Under the pieces are notes generated by a model. That model was given only the letters and a program-made list of their open reading frames with translations, did no database searches and was not told where the DNA came from. Shown here one piece after another: positions 43,806 through 52,711 of a stretch of 64,000 bases of DNA. Source of the DNA: Collinsella sp. (GTDB lineage: Bacteria > Actinomycetota > Coriobacteriia > Coriobacteriales > Coriobacteriaceae); assembly GCA_019419455.1 (NCBI GenBank), contig DXZW01000044.1, forward strand, positions 84,549-148,548. The letters are read 5' to 3'. Made by a program: the position numbers and the translations under genes. Numbering within the stretch: the stretch's first letter is position 1; each line of letters opens with the position of its first letter.

Positions 43806-45119
43806 ATGGCAGAGTCGGCAGCAGGGGATGCCCTGTTCGAGCGTACGGGAAAAGTTTCGTTTGTGCAGGTATTACCCCATGCACTGCAGCATGTGCTGGC
43901 GGCATTCGCGGGTATCGTCACGCCCGCCATCATTATCGCGTCGGTCTGTGGCTTTACCCCTCAAGAGGAAGCCGCTGTCATCCAGGCGTCGCTCGTCCTC
44001 TCGGCGCTTGACATTTTCCTTCAACAGTTTCCCATAAAAGGTGTCGTCGGTTCGGGCCTGCCCATTGTGATGGGTGCGAGCTTTACCTTCGTGCCGGCGC
44101 TCAAGGCAGTCGGTCTTGAGCTTGGTTTTGAGGCCGTACTGGGCGCCCAGGTAATCGGCGGCGCGCTCGTCGCGCTCTTCGGCCTACTGTTTAGGCGCGT
44201 GAGTTTTCTGTTTCCGGCCCCGGTGCTTGGCACCGTCATCTTTGTCATTGGCCTGTCGCTATGCCCAGTGGCAGTTGCCTCCATGGCGGGCGGGGAGGGC
44301 GCGGCCGATTTTGGCAGTGTCACCAACTGGGCCGTCGCACTTGTGACGTTCGTCGTCACCTTTATGGCTGGCAACTACGGCAAGGGCGCGCTTAGGCTGG
44401 GCAGCATCCTGGCTGGTATCTGCGCGGGCTTTGTTTTGGCTGCGGTGTTGGGCATGGTCGATTTCTCGGCCATCGCGACCGCCAGCTGGTTCGCCCCGCC
44501 GGCCCTGGGCGCCCATCGCCTGGTGTTCGACCCGGCCGCGTGCGCCGTTGTGGGCGTTGTCGCCATTGTCAACGCAGTACAGGTCATGGGCGAGTTTGCC
44601 GCCGTGTCGTCCGCTGCGCTCGATACCCCTGCGACCGATAGCCAGATCTCGGGTGGCCTGATCGCCAACGGCCTGGTCGGTATGCTGTCAGGCTTTTTTG
44701 GCGGCGTCCCCACGGCAACCTTTGGCCAGAATGTGGGCATTATCGCCGAGAACAAGGTCGTCAACCGCATGGTCTTTACGCTTGCGGCTGCCATCCTGCT
44801 CATCGCGGGCCTGCTGCCCAAGTGTGCGGCGGTGCTCACGTCTATTCCGCAGCCGGTCATCGGTGGCGCCACGATTGGCGTGTTCGCGACCATCGGTATG
44901 AACGGTGTGGTCATGTTTGCCCGCCACGGCCTGTCTCAGCGCGATACCACGCTCATGGGTCTCTCTATCGCCTTTGGCACGGGCATTGAGCGCACGGCCG
45001 GCGCGCTTGCCGGCGCTGGATTCCCCGCATGGGTTGGCACCGTTTTTGGCGGATCCTCCATTGCCGTCGCCGCGCTCGTTGCTGTGATCCTCAACCTGGT
45101 CCTCCCTCGCCAAAAATAA
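43806..45119 (+). CDS. second NCS2-family purine permease
   Basis: A 437-residue membrane transporter homologous to the permease at 15371. Matching landmarks are QHVLAAFAGIVTPAII, GSGLPIVMGASFTFV and GGVPTATFGQNVGII. GGGAGGCGC before the ATG at 43806 sets the start. Two paralogues at opposite ends of the cluster suggest different purines (for example xanthine and urate) or a duplication before the island split the region. It is the last gene before the ribosomal operon. Confidence 0.92.
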   Translation: MAESAAGDALFERTGKVSFVQVLPHALQHVLAAFAGIVTPAIIIASVCGFTPQEEAAVIQASLVLSALDIFLQQFPIKGVVGSGLPIVMGASFTFVPALKAVGLELGFEAVLGAQVIGGALVALFGLLFRRVSFLFPAPVLGTVIFVIGLSLCPVAVASMAGGEGAADFGSVTNWAVALVTFVVTFMAGNYGKGALRLGSILAGICAGFVLAAVLGMVDFSAIATASWFAPPALGAHRLVFDPAACAVVGVVAIVNAVQVMGEFAAVSSAALDTPATDSQISGGLIANGLVGMLSGFFGGVPTATFGQNVGIIAENKVVNRMVFTLAAAILLIAGLLPKCAAVLTSIPQPVIGGATIGVFATIGMNGVVMFARHGLSQRDTTLMGLSIAFGTGIERTAGALAGAGFPAWVGTVFGGSSIAVAALVAVILNLVLPRQK

Positions 45120-45132
45120 CGCCCCATATATG

Positions 45133-45199
45133 AGTTGCGGTGGAATAGGGACTGTTTAAGCCTTTTAAGCCATCAAACAGTCCCTATCTCACCGCAACT
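45133..45199. repeat. 67-bp dispersed-type palindrome
   Basis: Arms of 25 bases (45133-45157 and 45175-45199) match at 23 positions with a 17-base centre; they begin AGTTGCGGTG and contain ATAGGGACTGTTT. It lies between the second purine permease and the ribosomal operon promoter and could act as a terminator-like structure, although no T run follows. Confidence 0.75.
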
Positions 45200-45274
45200 G
45201 CCATTTTCCTCCGTCCCCTAGGGATCAATATGTGCGGGGGAGTTGTGGAGTTGTGCAGGCAGACGAGGTTTTTC

Positions 45275-45303
45275 TGGAAATACGCTCCCGATGCGCGTAT
45301 AGT
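45275..45303 (+). promoter_or_regulatory. sigma-70-type promoter for the rplE-first ribosomal operon
   Basis: TGGAAA (45275-45280) and TATAGT (45298-45303) are separated by 17 bases. The start site would leave a leader of about 130 bases before rplE, containing GGAGG near 45379 but no gene. It fits independent transcription of the truncated spc operon. Confidence 0.55.
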
Positions 45304-45440
45304 ACCGATTGTTTTGTCGGCTCCTGCTGCGTCGAGTCCAAACCGCGAAATGCCATGAGCGGCGCGGATGCAGCCAGGAGGCACGAGGACAACCCACCGT
45401 GGCCACGCCCCGTGCTTAAAACCCCAAGAAGGAGTGAACA

Positions 45441-45998
45441 ATGGCAGAAGAGAAGTATGTGCCGCGTCTGAAGACCAAGTACAACAACGAGGTCAAGCAC
45501 CAGCTTCAGGAAAAGTTCCAGTACGAGAACGTCATGATGATCCCCAAGTTTGAGAAGATCGTCGTGAACATGGGTGTCGGCGAGGCCGCTACCGATTCCA
45601 AGGCCATCGACGGTGCCGTGCGCGACCTGCGCGCCATCACCGGCCAGCAGCCGATGATCACCCGTGCCCGCAAGTCCATCGCTACCTTCCGCCTGCGCGC
45701 TGGTATGCCGATCGGCTGCAAGGTTACCCTGCGTGGCGACCGTATGTGGGAGTTCTTCGATCGTCTGACCTCCGTCGCGATCCCCCGTATCCGCGACTTC
45801 CGCGGCATCTCCGCCAAGAGCTTCGACGGCCGTGGTAACTTCTCCATGGGCGTCACCGAGCAGCTCATCTTCCCCGAGATCGACTTCGACTCCGTCGATC
45901 ACCAGCGTGGTATGGACATCACTTTCGTGACCACCGCCAACACCGATGAGGAGGCCAAGGCCCTTCTGGACGCCTTCGGTTTCCCGTTCAAGAAATAG
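45441..45998 (+). CDS. rplE: 50S ribosomal protein L5
   Basis: A 185-residue protein that binds 5S rRNA and contacts the P-site tRNA. Family segments IVVNMGVGEA, ITGQQPMITRARKSIA and FRGISAKSFDGRGN are present. AGAAGGAG precedes the ATG. In most bacteria rplN and rplX come immediately before it; here the upstream gene is a purine permease. Confidence 0.97.
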   Translation: MAEEKYVPRLKTKYNNEVKHQLQEKFQYENVMMIPKFEKIVVNMGVGEAATDSKAIDGAVRDLRAITGQQPMITRARKSIATFRLRAGMPIGCKVTLRGDRMWEFFDRLTSVAIPRIRDFRGISAKSFDGRGNFSMGVTEQLIFPEIDFDSVDHQRGMDITFVTTANTDEEAKALLDAFGFPFKK

Positions 45999-46077
45999 GT
46001 TCACCTGCCCTATAAGCGCCGTTCCCACAAGGGGGCGGCGCTTGGGGCGAACAATACTCTATGTGAGGAGGATATAA

Positions 46078-46263
46078 GTGGCTAAGACATCGATGATCGT
46101 CAAGTGCAATCGCAAGCAGAAGTTCTCTACTCGTGAGTACACGCGCTGCCAGCGCTGCGGCCGTCCGCACTCTGTGTACCGCAAGTTCGGCCTGTGCCGT
46201 GTCTGCTTCCGTGAGCTTGCACTCAAGGGCGAGCTTCCCGGCGTTAAGAAGGCCAGCTGGTAA
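46078..46263 (+). CDS. rpsZ: 30S ribosomal protein S14, zinc type
   Basis: A 61-residue S14 of the short, zinc-binding form. CQRCGRP and CRVCF supply the four cysteine ligands. It starts at GTG with GAGGAGGATATAA upstream. The short form is usual in Gram-positive bacteria and Actinobacteria. Confidence 0.97.
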   Translation: MAKTSMIVKCNRKQKFSTREYTRCQRCGRPHSVYRKFGLCRVCFRELALKGELPGVKKASW

Positions 46264-46382
46264 GTCACTACCAGCGTTTCAAGCATCCGTTTGGAACAGG
46301 GAAAACGCGCTAGTTAGGCTTTGCCGTTAAGGGCGGCGAAGAACCAAGAGCACGTGTTCATCAAGAACGAAGGAGAATCTGT

Positions 46383-46781
46383 ATGAACCTTACAGACCCG
46401 ATCGCAGATATGCTTACGCGCATCCGTAACGCTAACTCTGTGAACAAGGCCACGGTCTCCATGCCGAGCAGCAAGAAGCTCGTCGAGATCGCTCGTGTTC
46501 TGCACGAGGAGGGCTACATCGAGGGCTACGATGTCGAGGACACCGTTCCCCAGAAGACTCTGCACATCACGCTTAAGTATGGTCCCAAGAAGGCTAAGGT
46601 CATCAACGGCATCCGCCGCATTTCCAAGCCGGGCCTGCGTAAGTACACCGGCGTTGCCGACATGCCCCGCGTCCGCGGTGGCCTTGGTACCGCCATTATT
46701 TCCACCAGCCATGGCGTTATGACCGACCGCGATGCTCGCAAGCACAACGTCGGCGGCGAGATCATCGCTTACGTCTGGTAA
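46383..46781 (+). CDS. rpsH: 30S ribosomal protein S8
   Basis: A 132-residue protein that binds the central domain of 16S rRNA. It starts MNLTDPIADMLTRIRNAN and ends GGEIIAYVW, both typical. S8 is the classical feedback repressor of spc operons in some bacteria; no target structure was identified here. Confidence 0.97.
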   Translation: MNLTDPIADMLTRIRNANSVNKATVSMPSSKKLVEIARVLHEEGYIEGYDVEDTVPQKTLHITLKYGPKKAKVINGIRRISKPGLRKYTGVADMPRVRGGLGTAIISTSHGVMTDRDARKHNVGGEIIAYVW

Positions 46782-46814
46782 TTCGCTCGGTAGGTAGAAG
46801 GAAAGGAGATCACC

Positions 46815-47351
46815 GTGTCTCGTATCGGTAATAAGCCTGTCCAGATTCCCGCCGGAGTCGAAGTGGCAGTCAACGGCAACAACGTTGTCGTCAAGGGCCC
46901 CAAGGGCCAGCTCGAGCTGGATGTCTTTGAGAAGCTCGCTATCAACGTCGAGGACAACGTCCTCACCGTTTCCCGTCCCGACGACGAGCGTGAGACCCGT
47001 GCCCGCCACGGCCTCACCCGCGCTCTCATCCACAACATGGTTGTTGGCGTTTCCGAGGGCTTCGAGAAGAAGCTCGAGCTCGCCGGCGTCGGTTACCGCG
47101 TGCAGCAGAAGGGCAAGAACCTCGAGTTCTCCCTGGGCTTCTCGCACCCCGTGATCGTCGAGGCTCCCGAGGGCATCACCTTCGAGGTTCCCGACAACAC
47201 CCACGTGAACGTCAAGGGTATCAACAAGCAGCAGGTCGGTCAGATCGCCGCTGAGATCCGCGGCCATCGTCCTCCCGAGCCTTACAAGGGCAAGGGTATC
47301 CACTATGTTGGCGAGCACATCCGCCGCAAGCTGGGTAAGGCCGCCAAGTAG
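46815..47351 (+). CDS. rplF: 50S ribosomal protein L6
   Basis: A 178-residue protein with the L6 start SRIGNKPVQIPAGVEV and C-terminal RPPEPYKGKGIHY motif. It starts at GTG with GAAAGGAGATCACC upstream. Length and operon position after rpsH are standard. Confidence 0.97.
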   Translation: MSRIGNKPVQIPAGVEVAVNGNNVVVKGPKGQLELDVFEKLAINVEDNVLTVSRPDDERETRARHGLTRALIHNMVVGVSEGFEKKLELAGVGYRVQQKGKNLEFSLGFSHPVIVEAPEGITFEVPDNTHVNVKGINKQQVGQIAAEIRGHRPPEPYKGKGIHYVGEHIRRKLGKAAK

Positions 47352-47426
47352 TCGTAACCGACTTACTCGCATAAGACCAGCACCCCGTTAGGTGCTGGCA
47401 AGATCAACCTTTTTAGGAGTTTACGT

Positions 47427-47795
47427 ATGAACAAGCATAAGGCGAAGCTGGAAGGCCTCAAGCGTCGTCAGCGTCGTGTTCGCGGCAAGGTCTCGGGTAC
47501 CGCCGAGCGTCCGCGTCTTCGCGTGACCCGTACTAACGCCAACATCTATGCCCAGATCATCGACGACAGCAAGGGCTCCAGCCTGACGCTCGTCTCTGCC
47601 TCGACCCTCGAGGCCGAGTTCAAGGGCACCCACACCTCGAACAAGGAGGCCGCGGAGAAGGTCGGTCAGCTCGTTGGCAAGCGTGCCATCGAGGCCGGCA
47701 TCACCAAGGTCGCTTTCGATCGTGGTGGCCGTATCTACCATGGCCGCGTCAAGGCCCTCGCCGACGGTGCTCGTGCCGCCGGTCTCGAGTTCTAG
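47427..47795 (+). CDS. rplR: 50S ribosomal protein L18
   Basis: A 122-residue 5S rRNA-binding protein. RPRLRVTRTNANIYAQIIDD and FDRGGRIYHGRVKALADGAR are the family landmarks. A small hairpin, CAGCACC/GGTGCTG, lies in the 75-base gap before it. Confidence 0.97.
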   Translation: MNKHKAKLEGLKRRQRRVRGKVSGTAERPRLRVTRTNANIYAQIIDDSKGSSLTLVSASTLEAEFKGTHTSNKEAAEKVGQLVGKRAIEAGITKVAFDRGGRIYHGRVKALADGARAAGLEF

Positions 47796-47809
47796 GAGGT
47801 ATGTAGCAC

Positions 47810-48334
47810 ATGGCTCGTAATCAGAAGCAGCAGCGCGAGGCCTCCGAGTTCGAGGAGCGCGTCGTTTACATCAACCGCGTGTCGAAGACCGTCAAGGGTG
47901 GTCGTCGCATGAGCCTCGTCGCTCTCGTCGTCGTTGGCGACGGCAAGGGCAACGTCGGCGTTGGCATGGGCAAGTCCGCTGAGGTGCCCATGGCCATCTC
48001 CAAGGCGTCTCTCGATGCCAAGAAGAACATGTTCCACGTGCCGGTGACCGAGCAGGGCACCATCCCGCACGAGGTTCTCGGCCACTTTGGTGCCGGTCGC
48101 ATCATCATCAAGCCCGCTGTCGAGGGTACCGGCGTTATCGCCGGCGGCGCTGTGCGTCCCCTCTTCGAGCTTGCTGGCATCAAGAACGTCCTGTCCAAGT
48201 CCCTCGGTACCGACAACGGCCTCAACATCATCAAGGCTGCCGTCGAGGGCCTCAAGGAGCTCTCCAGCCCTGAGGACGTCGCGGCTCGCCGTGGCCTGAC
48301 GGTCTCCGAGATGTTCGTCGGTAAGGAGAACTAA
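47810..48334 (+). CDS. rpsE: 30S ribosomal protein S5
   Basis: A 174-residue protein of the decoding region. It shows ERVVYINRVSKTVKGGRR and GKSAEVPMAISKA. Spacing to rplR is 14 bases and to rpmD 2 bases, so the trio is tightly coupled. Confidence 0.97.
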   Translation: MARNQKQQREASEFEERVVYINRVSKTVKGGRRMSLVALVVVGDGKGNVGVGMGKSAEVPMAISKASLDAKKNMFHVPVTEQGTIPHEVLGHFGAGRIIIKPAVEGTGVIAGGAVRPLFELAGIKNVLSKSLGTDNGLNIIKAAVEGLKELSSPEDVAARRGLTVSEMFVGKEN

Positions 48335-48336
48335 GC

Positions 48337-48519
48337 ATGGCTGACACCATCAAGATCAAGCAGGTCCGCAGCACCAATGGTTGCAAGCAGGACCAGGTCC
48401 GTACTGTCCGTGCCCTCGGTCTCCACAGGATCCGCGAGGTTCGCGAGATTGCTGACAACGAGTCCGTCCGCGGCATGATCTTCAAGGTCAAGCACCTTGT
48501 CGAGATTGTAGAGGAGTAG
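48337..48519 (+). CDS. rpmD: 50S ribosomal protein L30
   Basis: A 60-residue protein with the L30 core IKIKQVRSTNGCKQDQVRTV and a C-terminal KHLVEIVEE. It begins 2 bases after rpsE and is followed by rplO after 3 bases. Confidence 0.96.
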   Translation: MADTIKIKQVRSTNGCKQDQVRTVRALGLHRIREVREIADNESVRGMIFKVKHLVEIVEE

Positions 48520-48522
48520 CAA

Positions 48523-48972
48523 ATGCAGCTTCACGATCTTACTCCCGCGCCCGGTTCCACCAAGAACCGCAAGCGCGTCGGCCGTGGCAATTCTTCGGGT
48601 CACGGCACCACTTCTGGCCGCGGTCAGAAGGGCCAGGGTTCCCGCTCTGGCGGCACCAAGGGTGCCGGCTTCGAGGGTGGCCAGACTCCGCTGGCTATGC
48701 GCCTGCCCAAGCTTCCGGGCTTCCGCAACCCCCGTCGTATCGAGTACACCGCCGTTAACGTTGAGCGTCTCGAGCGCAAGTTCGAGGACGGCGCTGTGAT
48801 CGACGGTGCCGCTCTTAAGGCCGCTCGCATCACCAAGAGCGAGTTCGAGCCCGTCAAGGTGCTCGGCAATGGTGAGCTCACCAAGAAGTTCACGGTCAAG
48901 GTCGACAAGGTCAGCGCTTCTGCGCAGGCCAAGATCGAGGCCGCCGGCGGAAAGGTCGAGCTGCCGTGCTAA
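48523..48972 (+). CDS. rplO: 50S ribosomal protein L15
   Basis: A 149-residue protein with the glycine/arginine-rich N-terminus (RKRVGRGNSSGHGTTSGRG) that threads into 23S rRNA. Its last 7 bases overlap the start of secY. Confidence 0.97.
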   Translation: MQLHDLTPAPGSTKNRKRVGRGNSSGHGTTSGRGQKGQGSRSGGTKGAGFEGGQTPLAMRLPKLPGFRNPRRIEYTAVNVERLERKFEDGAVIDGAALKAARITKSEFEPVKVLGNGELTKKFTVKVDKVSASAQAKIEAAGGKVELPC

Positions 48973-50252
48973 ATGGTCTTAAGAATGCTTTCCGCATCAA
49001 AGAATTGCGCGAAAAGATTCTTTTTACCATAGCTATGCTCGTCGTGTACCGCATTGGTGCGCACGTTCCTGTGCCCGGCATTCCCTTCCAGGGGATGCTG
49101 GGCCTTTTCTCGACCGATAACAATTCGGTCGCCGCAGGTGCTATGGCCCTCCTGAATCTTTTCTCTGGTGGCGCGTTGAGCTATGTTTCGGTGTTCTCCC
49201 TGGGCATCATGCCTTACATCACCAGCTCGATCATCCTCCAGATGCTCCAGGCCGTTGTGCCTTCCCTGCATGAGCTTGCCCGCGAGGGCGAGGTCGGTCA
49301 GACCAAGATTACGCAGTATTCGCGTTACCTCACCCTGGCTCTGGCAATCCTCAACTCCGTGGGTTACCTCTTCCTCTTTAAGAGCTTCGGCATCAGCTTT
49401 ACTGGCGCCGGCGCTCCCGAGATCATCTTCGACCTCATGATCGTCGGCACGCTCACCGCGGGCGCCATGCTGATCATGTGGATTGGTGAGCTCATCACCC
49501 AGCGCGGTATCGGCAATGGCATGTCGCTGATCATCTTCGCGAACATCATGGCCGGCCTGCCGCAGGCGATCTTCTCCAGCACCGAGGGCAATGCCGGTGG
49601 CATCATCACCATGGTGATCATCTGCGCCATCATCTTGCTGGTTATCCCGCTGATTGTTTTCCTTGAGCGCGGCCAGCGCCGCATTCCGGTCTCCTACGCT
49701 AAGCGCGTCGTGGGCCGTCGCATGATGGGTGGCCAGACCACCTACCTGCCCATCAAGGTCAACACTGCGGGCGTCGTGCCGATCATCTTCGCTTCGGCGC
49801 TGCTGTACTTCCCGGCCCAGATTGCCGTGTTCTTCCCCGGTATCGGCTGGATCCAGGCAGTTGCCTCTGCGCTTTCGACCGGTTGGCTCAACTGGGTGCT
49901 TAACGTTGTCCTCATCGTGTTCTTCGCGTACTTCTACACCTCCATGGTGTTCAACCCTGATGACACGGCCGACAACCTTAAGAAGCAGGGCGGCTTTATT
50001 CCGGGCGTCCGTCCGGGTAGGGCTACCGCGGCCTACATCAAGAACGCGCTCAACAAGATCACGCTTCCCAGCGCTGTCTTTTTGGCGCTCATCGCCATCG
50101 TGCCTTCTATCATCTTCTCCTTCACGGGTAATCATCTGATCCAGGCATTTGGCGGCACGTCCATCCTCATCATGGTCGGCGTCGTGCTCGACACGGTCGA
50201 TAAGCTCGAAGGCCAGATCAAGATGTATGATTACGATGGATTCTTTAAATAG
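48966..50252 (+). CDS. secY: preprotein translocase subunit SecY
   Basis: A 428-residue channel of the Sec translocon with about ten membrane helices. The start MLNGLKNAFRIKELREKILF fits the family and requires the GTG at 48966, which overlaps the rplO stop by 7 bases. An in-register ATG at 48973 is in another frame. GVVPIIFASALLYFP and the C-terminal GTSILIMVGVVLDT are typical. The overlap implies translational coupling to rplO. Confidence 0.97.
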   Translation: MLNGLKNAFRIKELREKILFTIAMLVVYRIGAHVPVPGIPFQGMLGLFSTDNNSVAAGAMALLNLFSGGALSYVSVFSLGIMPYITSSIILQMLQAVVPSLHELAREGEVGQTKITQYSRYLTLALAILNSVGYLFLFKSFGISFTGAGAPEIIFDLMIVGTLTAGAMLIMWIGELITQRGIGNGMSLIIFANIMAGLPQAIFSSTEGNAGGIITMVIICAIILLVIPLIVFLERGQRRIPVSYAKRVVGRRMMGGQTTYLPIKVNTAGVVPIIFASALLYFPAQIAVFFPGIGWIQAVASALSTGWLNWVLNVVLIVFFAYFYTSMVFNPDDTADNLKKQGGFIPGVRPGRATAAYIKNALNKITLPSAVFLALIAIVPSIIFSFTGNHLIQAFGGTSILIMVGVVLDTVDKLEGQIKMYDYDGFFK

Positions 50253-50270
50253 GCTAGAGGAGGATTGCTC

Positions 50271-50897
50271 ATGAACCTCGTATTGCTCGGAGCTCCGGGT
50301 GCCGGTAAGGGCACCGTCGCACAGGAGCTCGTCGCCGAGTTTGGCGTCGCTCACATTTCCACGGGCGACCTGCTGCGTGCTGCCGTCAAGGGTGGCACCG
50401 AGCTTGGTATTCAGGCTAAGAAGTACATGGACGCTGGCGAGCTCGTTCCCGACCAGCTCGTGATCGACCTTGTCAAGGAGCGCCTTGCCGCCGATGACGC
50501 CCAGCAGGGCTTCATCCTCGATGGCTTCCCGCGCAACACCGCCCAGGCCGTGACGCTCGATTCCGAGCTCTCCGCCATGGGTCGCGAGATCGACTGCGCC
50601 CTTCTGGTCGATGTGGCCCCCGACGTCATCATCGATCGTCTGTCTTCGCGTCGCACCTGCCGCGCCTGCGGTTACACCGGCACCGCTGCCGATGTCACCT
50701 GCCCTAAGTGCGGCGGCGAGATGTATCAGCGCGACGACGACAAGCCCGAGACCATCAAGAACCGTCTCGACGTCTACGAGAAGTCCACGAGCCCGCTCGT
50801 CGACTACTATCGTGGTCAGGGTCTGCTCAAGTCGGTCAACGGTGACCAGGCTCGCGAGACCGTGTACGGGGATGTCAAAGAGGCTCTCGGTCTATGA
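50271..50897 (+). CDS. adk: adenylate kinase
   Basis: A 208-residue enzyme that interconverts ATP+AMP and 2 ADP. The P-loop is GAPGAGKGT, and the LID carries four cysteines (CRAC and CPKC), so it is the zinc-binding form. GAGGAGG precedes the ATG at 50271. It overlaps map by 4 bases. Confidence 0.97.
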   Translation: MNLVLLGAPGAGKGTVAQELVAEFGVAHISTGDLLRAAVKGGTELGIQAKKYMDAGELVPDQLVIDLVKERLAADDAQQGFILDGFPRNTAQAVTLDSELSAMGREIDCALLVDVAPDVIIDRLSSRRTCRACGYTGTAADVTCPKCGGEMYQRDDDKPETIKNRLDVYEKSTSPLVDYYRGQGLLKSVNGDQARETVYGDVKEALGL

Positions 50898-51682
50898 TCA
50901 AGATTAAGTCTGCAACGCAAATCGAGCAGATGAAGAAGGCAGGAGCGCTATCTAAGATGGCGCTCCGCCACGTTGGAGCCATGGTTCGCCCCGGCGTGTC
51001 GACCTTCGAACTCGATCAGCTTGCCGAGCAGATTATCCGCATGCATGGCGGCACCCCGGCCTTTAAGGGTTACGGCGGGTTCCCCGGAACCATTTGCGCA
51101 TCAATAAACGATGCCGTGGTCCACGGTATTCCCAACCCCGATATGATCCTGCGCGATGGCGATATCATCTCCATCGATACGGGAGCTGTTCTCGACGGTT
51201 GGCTCGGCGATAACGCCTGGACGTTTTTCGTCGGCACCCCCACGCCCGAGGCCAAGGCCCTGTGCGAGGTTACGCGCGATTGCCTTAAGGCTGCCATCGA
51301 GCAGGCTGTTCCCGGTAACCATATCGGGGACGTCGGGTATGCTGTTCAGTCCCTCGCCGAGTCTCACGGTTACGGCGTGCTTCGTGATTACGTGGGGCAT
51401 GGCATTGGCCGCGTGATGCACGAGGACCCCAACGTTCCTAACTATGGAAAGAAGGGGAGGGGCGTTCGCCTCCAGGCTGGTATGGTCATCGCTATCGAGC
51501 CGATGGTAACGATGGGTTCCAATCATGTGAGCACGGGCTCCGATGGTTGGATCGTTACGACCAACGACCACCTGCCCGCCGCGCACTACGAGAACACCGT
51601 CGCCATTACCAATGACGGCCCGGTGATTCTTACCACGGATGCACAGGGCGCTTGGTGTTCCTTGCAAGGAGGCGAGATGTAG
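50894..51682 (+). CDS. map: methionine aminopeptidase, type I
   Basis: A 262-residue metalloenzyme that removes the starting Met from new proteins. Metal-binding residues are visible in SIDTGAVLDGWLGDNAW (two Asp), GHGIGRVMHEDP (His) and AIEPMV (Glu). The start ATGA overlaps the adk stop. A 146-base gap with small hairpins (GCTCCAC/GTGGAGC) separates it from infA. Confidence 0.96.
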   Translation: MIKIKSATQIEQMKKAGALSKMALRHVGAMVRPGVSTFELDQLAEQIIRMHGGTPAFKGYGGFPGTICASINDAVVHGIPNPDMILRDGDIISIDTGAVLDGWLGDNAWTFFVGTPTPEAKALCEVTRDCLKAAIEQAVPGNHIGDVGYAVQSLAESHGYGVLRDYVGHGIGRVMHEDPNVPNYGKKGRGVRLQAGMVIAIEPMVTMGSNHVSTGSDGWIVTTNDHLPAAHYENTVAITNDGPVILTTDAQGAWCSLQGGEM

Positions 51683-51828
51683 AGGCCGCGTTCAAATTCG
51701 TCGGCATTTACATTTCAAATGTAACAAGCTCCACTTAGATGTGGAGCCATTACGAAGATATTACGATACGTGCATGCGTATTGTAGAATACTCAATCGCT
51801 GTCGTTTTCTAGAGAAAGATGATTGCTT

Positions 51829-52047
51829 GTGAAGAAGGAAGACGCAATTGAGCTCGAGGGTACGGTAAAGGAGCCGCTGCCCAACGCCATGTTTAAGGTC
51901 GAGCTCGAGAACGGTCATTCGGTTCTGTGCAACATTTCTGGCAAGATCCGAATGAATTACATCCGCATTCTCCCCGGTGACAGGGTTGTCGTGGAGCTTT
52001 CCCCGTACGACCTGACCCGCGGTCGCATCACCTATCGCTATAAATAG
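51829..52047 (+). CDS. infA: translation initiation factor IF-1
   Basis: A 72-residue OB-fold protein, the exact family length when the GTG at 51829 is used; GAGAAAG lies 10 bases upstream. The TTG at 51823 would add two residues. ELENGHSVLCNISGKIRMN and SPYDLTRGRITYRYK are family hallmarks. Confidence 0.97.
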   Translation: MKKEDAIELEGTVKEPLPNAMFKVELENGHSVLCNISGKIRMNYIRILPGDRVVVELSPYDLTRGRITYRYK

Positions 52048-52194
52048 CGACACGCATACACGCTCTTTTCCGACTGCAGGCTTAGCTCAACCTACGGTCG
52101 GTTTGCGTGTGAAGACCAGCCATAGTTTTAAACGCCTGCGGCTGGGCGAGTAGATAGTAGGGAAGTAGTTTGAGCGCTACCGAAAGGAAGAACG

Positions 52195-52308
52195 ATGAAG
52201 GTACGTCCTTCGGTCAAGAAGATGTGCGATAAGTGCAAAATCATTAGGCGCCATGGCAAGGTCCTCGTCATTTGCGAGAACCCCCGTCATAAGCAGCGTC
52301 AGGGTTAA
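52195..52308 (+). CDS. rpmJ: 50S ribosomal protein L36
   Basis: A 37-residue protein, too short for most gene finders. It reads MKVRPSVKKMCDKCKIIRR at its start, with the zinc-binding CDKC pair, a third Cys and a His in CENPRHKQ. AAAGGAAG precedes the ATG. It sits between infA and rpsM as in most bacteria. Confidence 0.97.
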   Translation: MKVRPSVKKMCDKCKIIRRHGKVLVICENPRHKQRQG

Positions 52309-52322
52309 GAGAGGAGACTACG

Positions 52323-52697
52323 TTGGCCCGTATTAATGGTGTCGACCTCCCGCGTGAGAAGCGCGTTGAGATCGGTCTGACCTACATTTACGGCATCGGC
52401 CGCACCACTGCGACGAAGATTTGCGTCGAGTGCAACGTTAACGTGGACACGCGCGTTAAGGACCTCACCGAGGATGAGGTTAACGCCATCCGCGATTATA
52501 TCGATAAGAATCAGATCATGGTTGAGGGCGACCTCCGCCGTGAGCGCAACCAGAACGTCAAGCGCCTTATGGACATCGGCTGCAACCGCGGCCTTCGTCA
52601 CCGCAAGGGCCTCCCGGTCCGCGGCCAGCGCACCCACACTAACGCTCGTACCCGCAAGGGCCCGAAGCGTCAGATCGGTGCTAAGAAGAAGAAATAA
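52323..52697 (+). CDS. rpsM: 30S ribosomal protein S13
   Basis: A 124-residue protein of the small-subunit head. It begins at a TTG (52323) preceded by GAGAGGAG; the family start ARINGVDLPREKRVEIGLTY follows at once. RGLRHRKGLPVRGQRTHTNAR is typical. Confidence 0.97.
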   Translation: MARINGVDLPREKRVEIGLTYIYGIGRTTATKICVECNVNVDTRVKDLTEDEVNAIRDYIDKNQIMVEGDLRRERNQNVKRLMDIGCNRGLRHRKGLPVRGQRTHTNARTRKGPKRQIGAKKKK

Positions 52698-52711
52698 GGA
52701 GCGCTAGATAG

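Noticed and set aside
45232..45471. 79-codon frame ahead of rplE as a remnant of rplX
   Set aside because: Sequence has no L24-like segment and lies over the promoter and leader.
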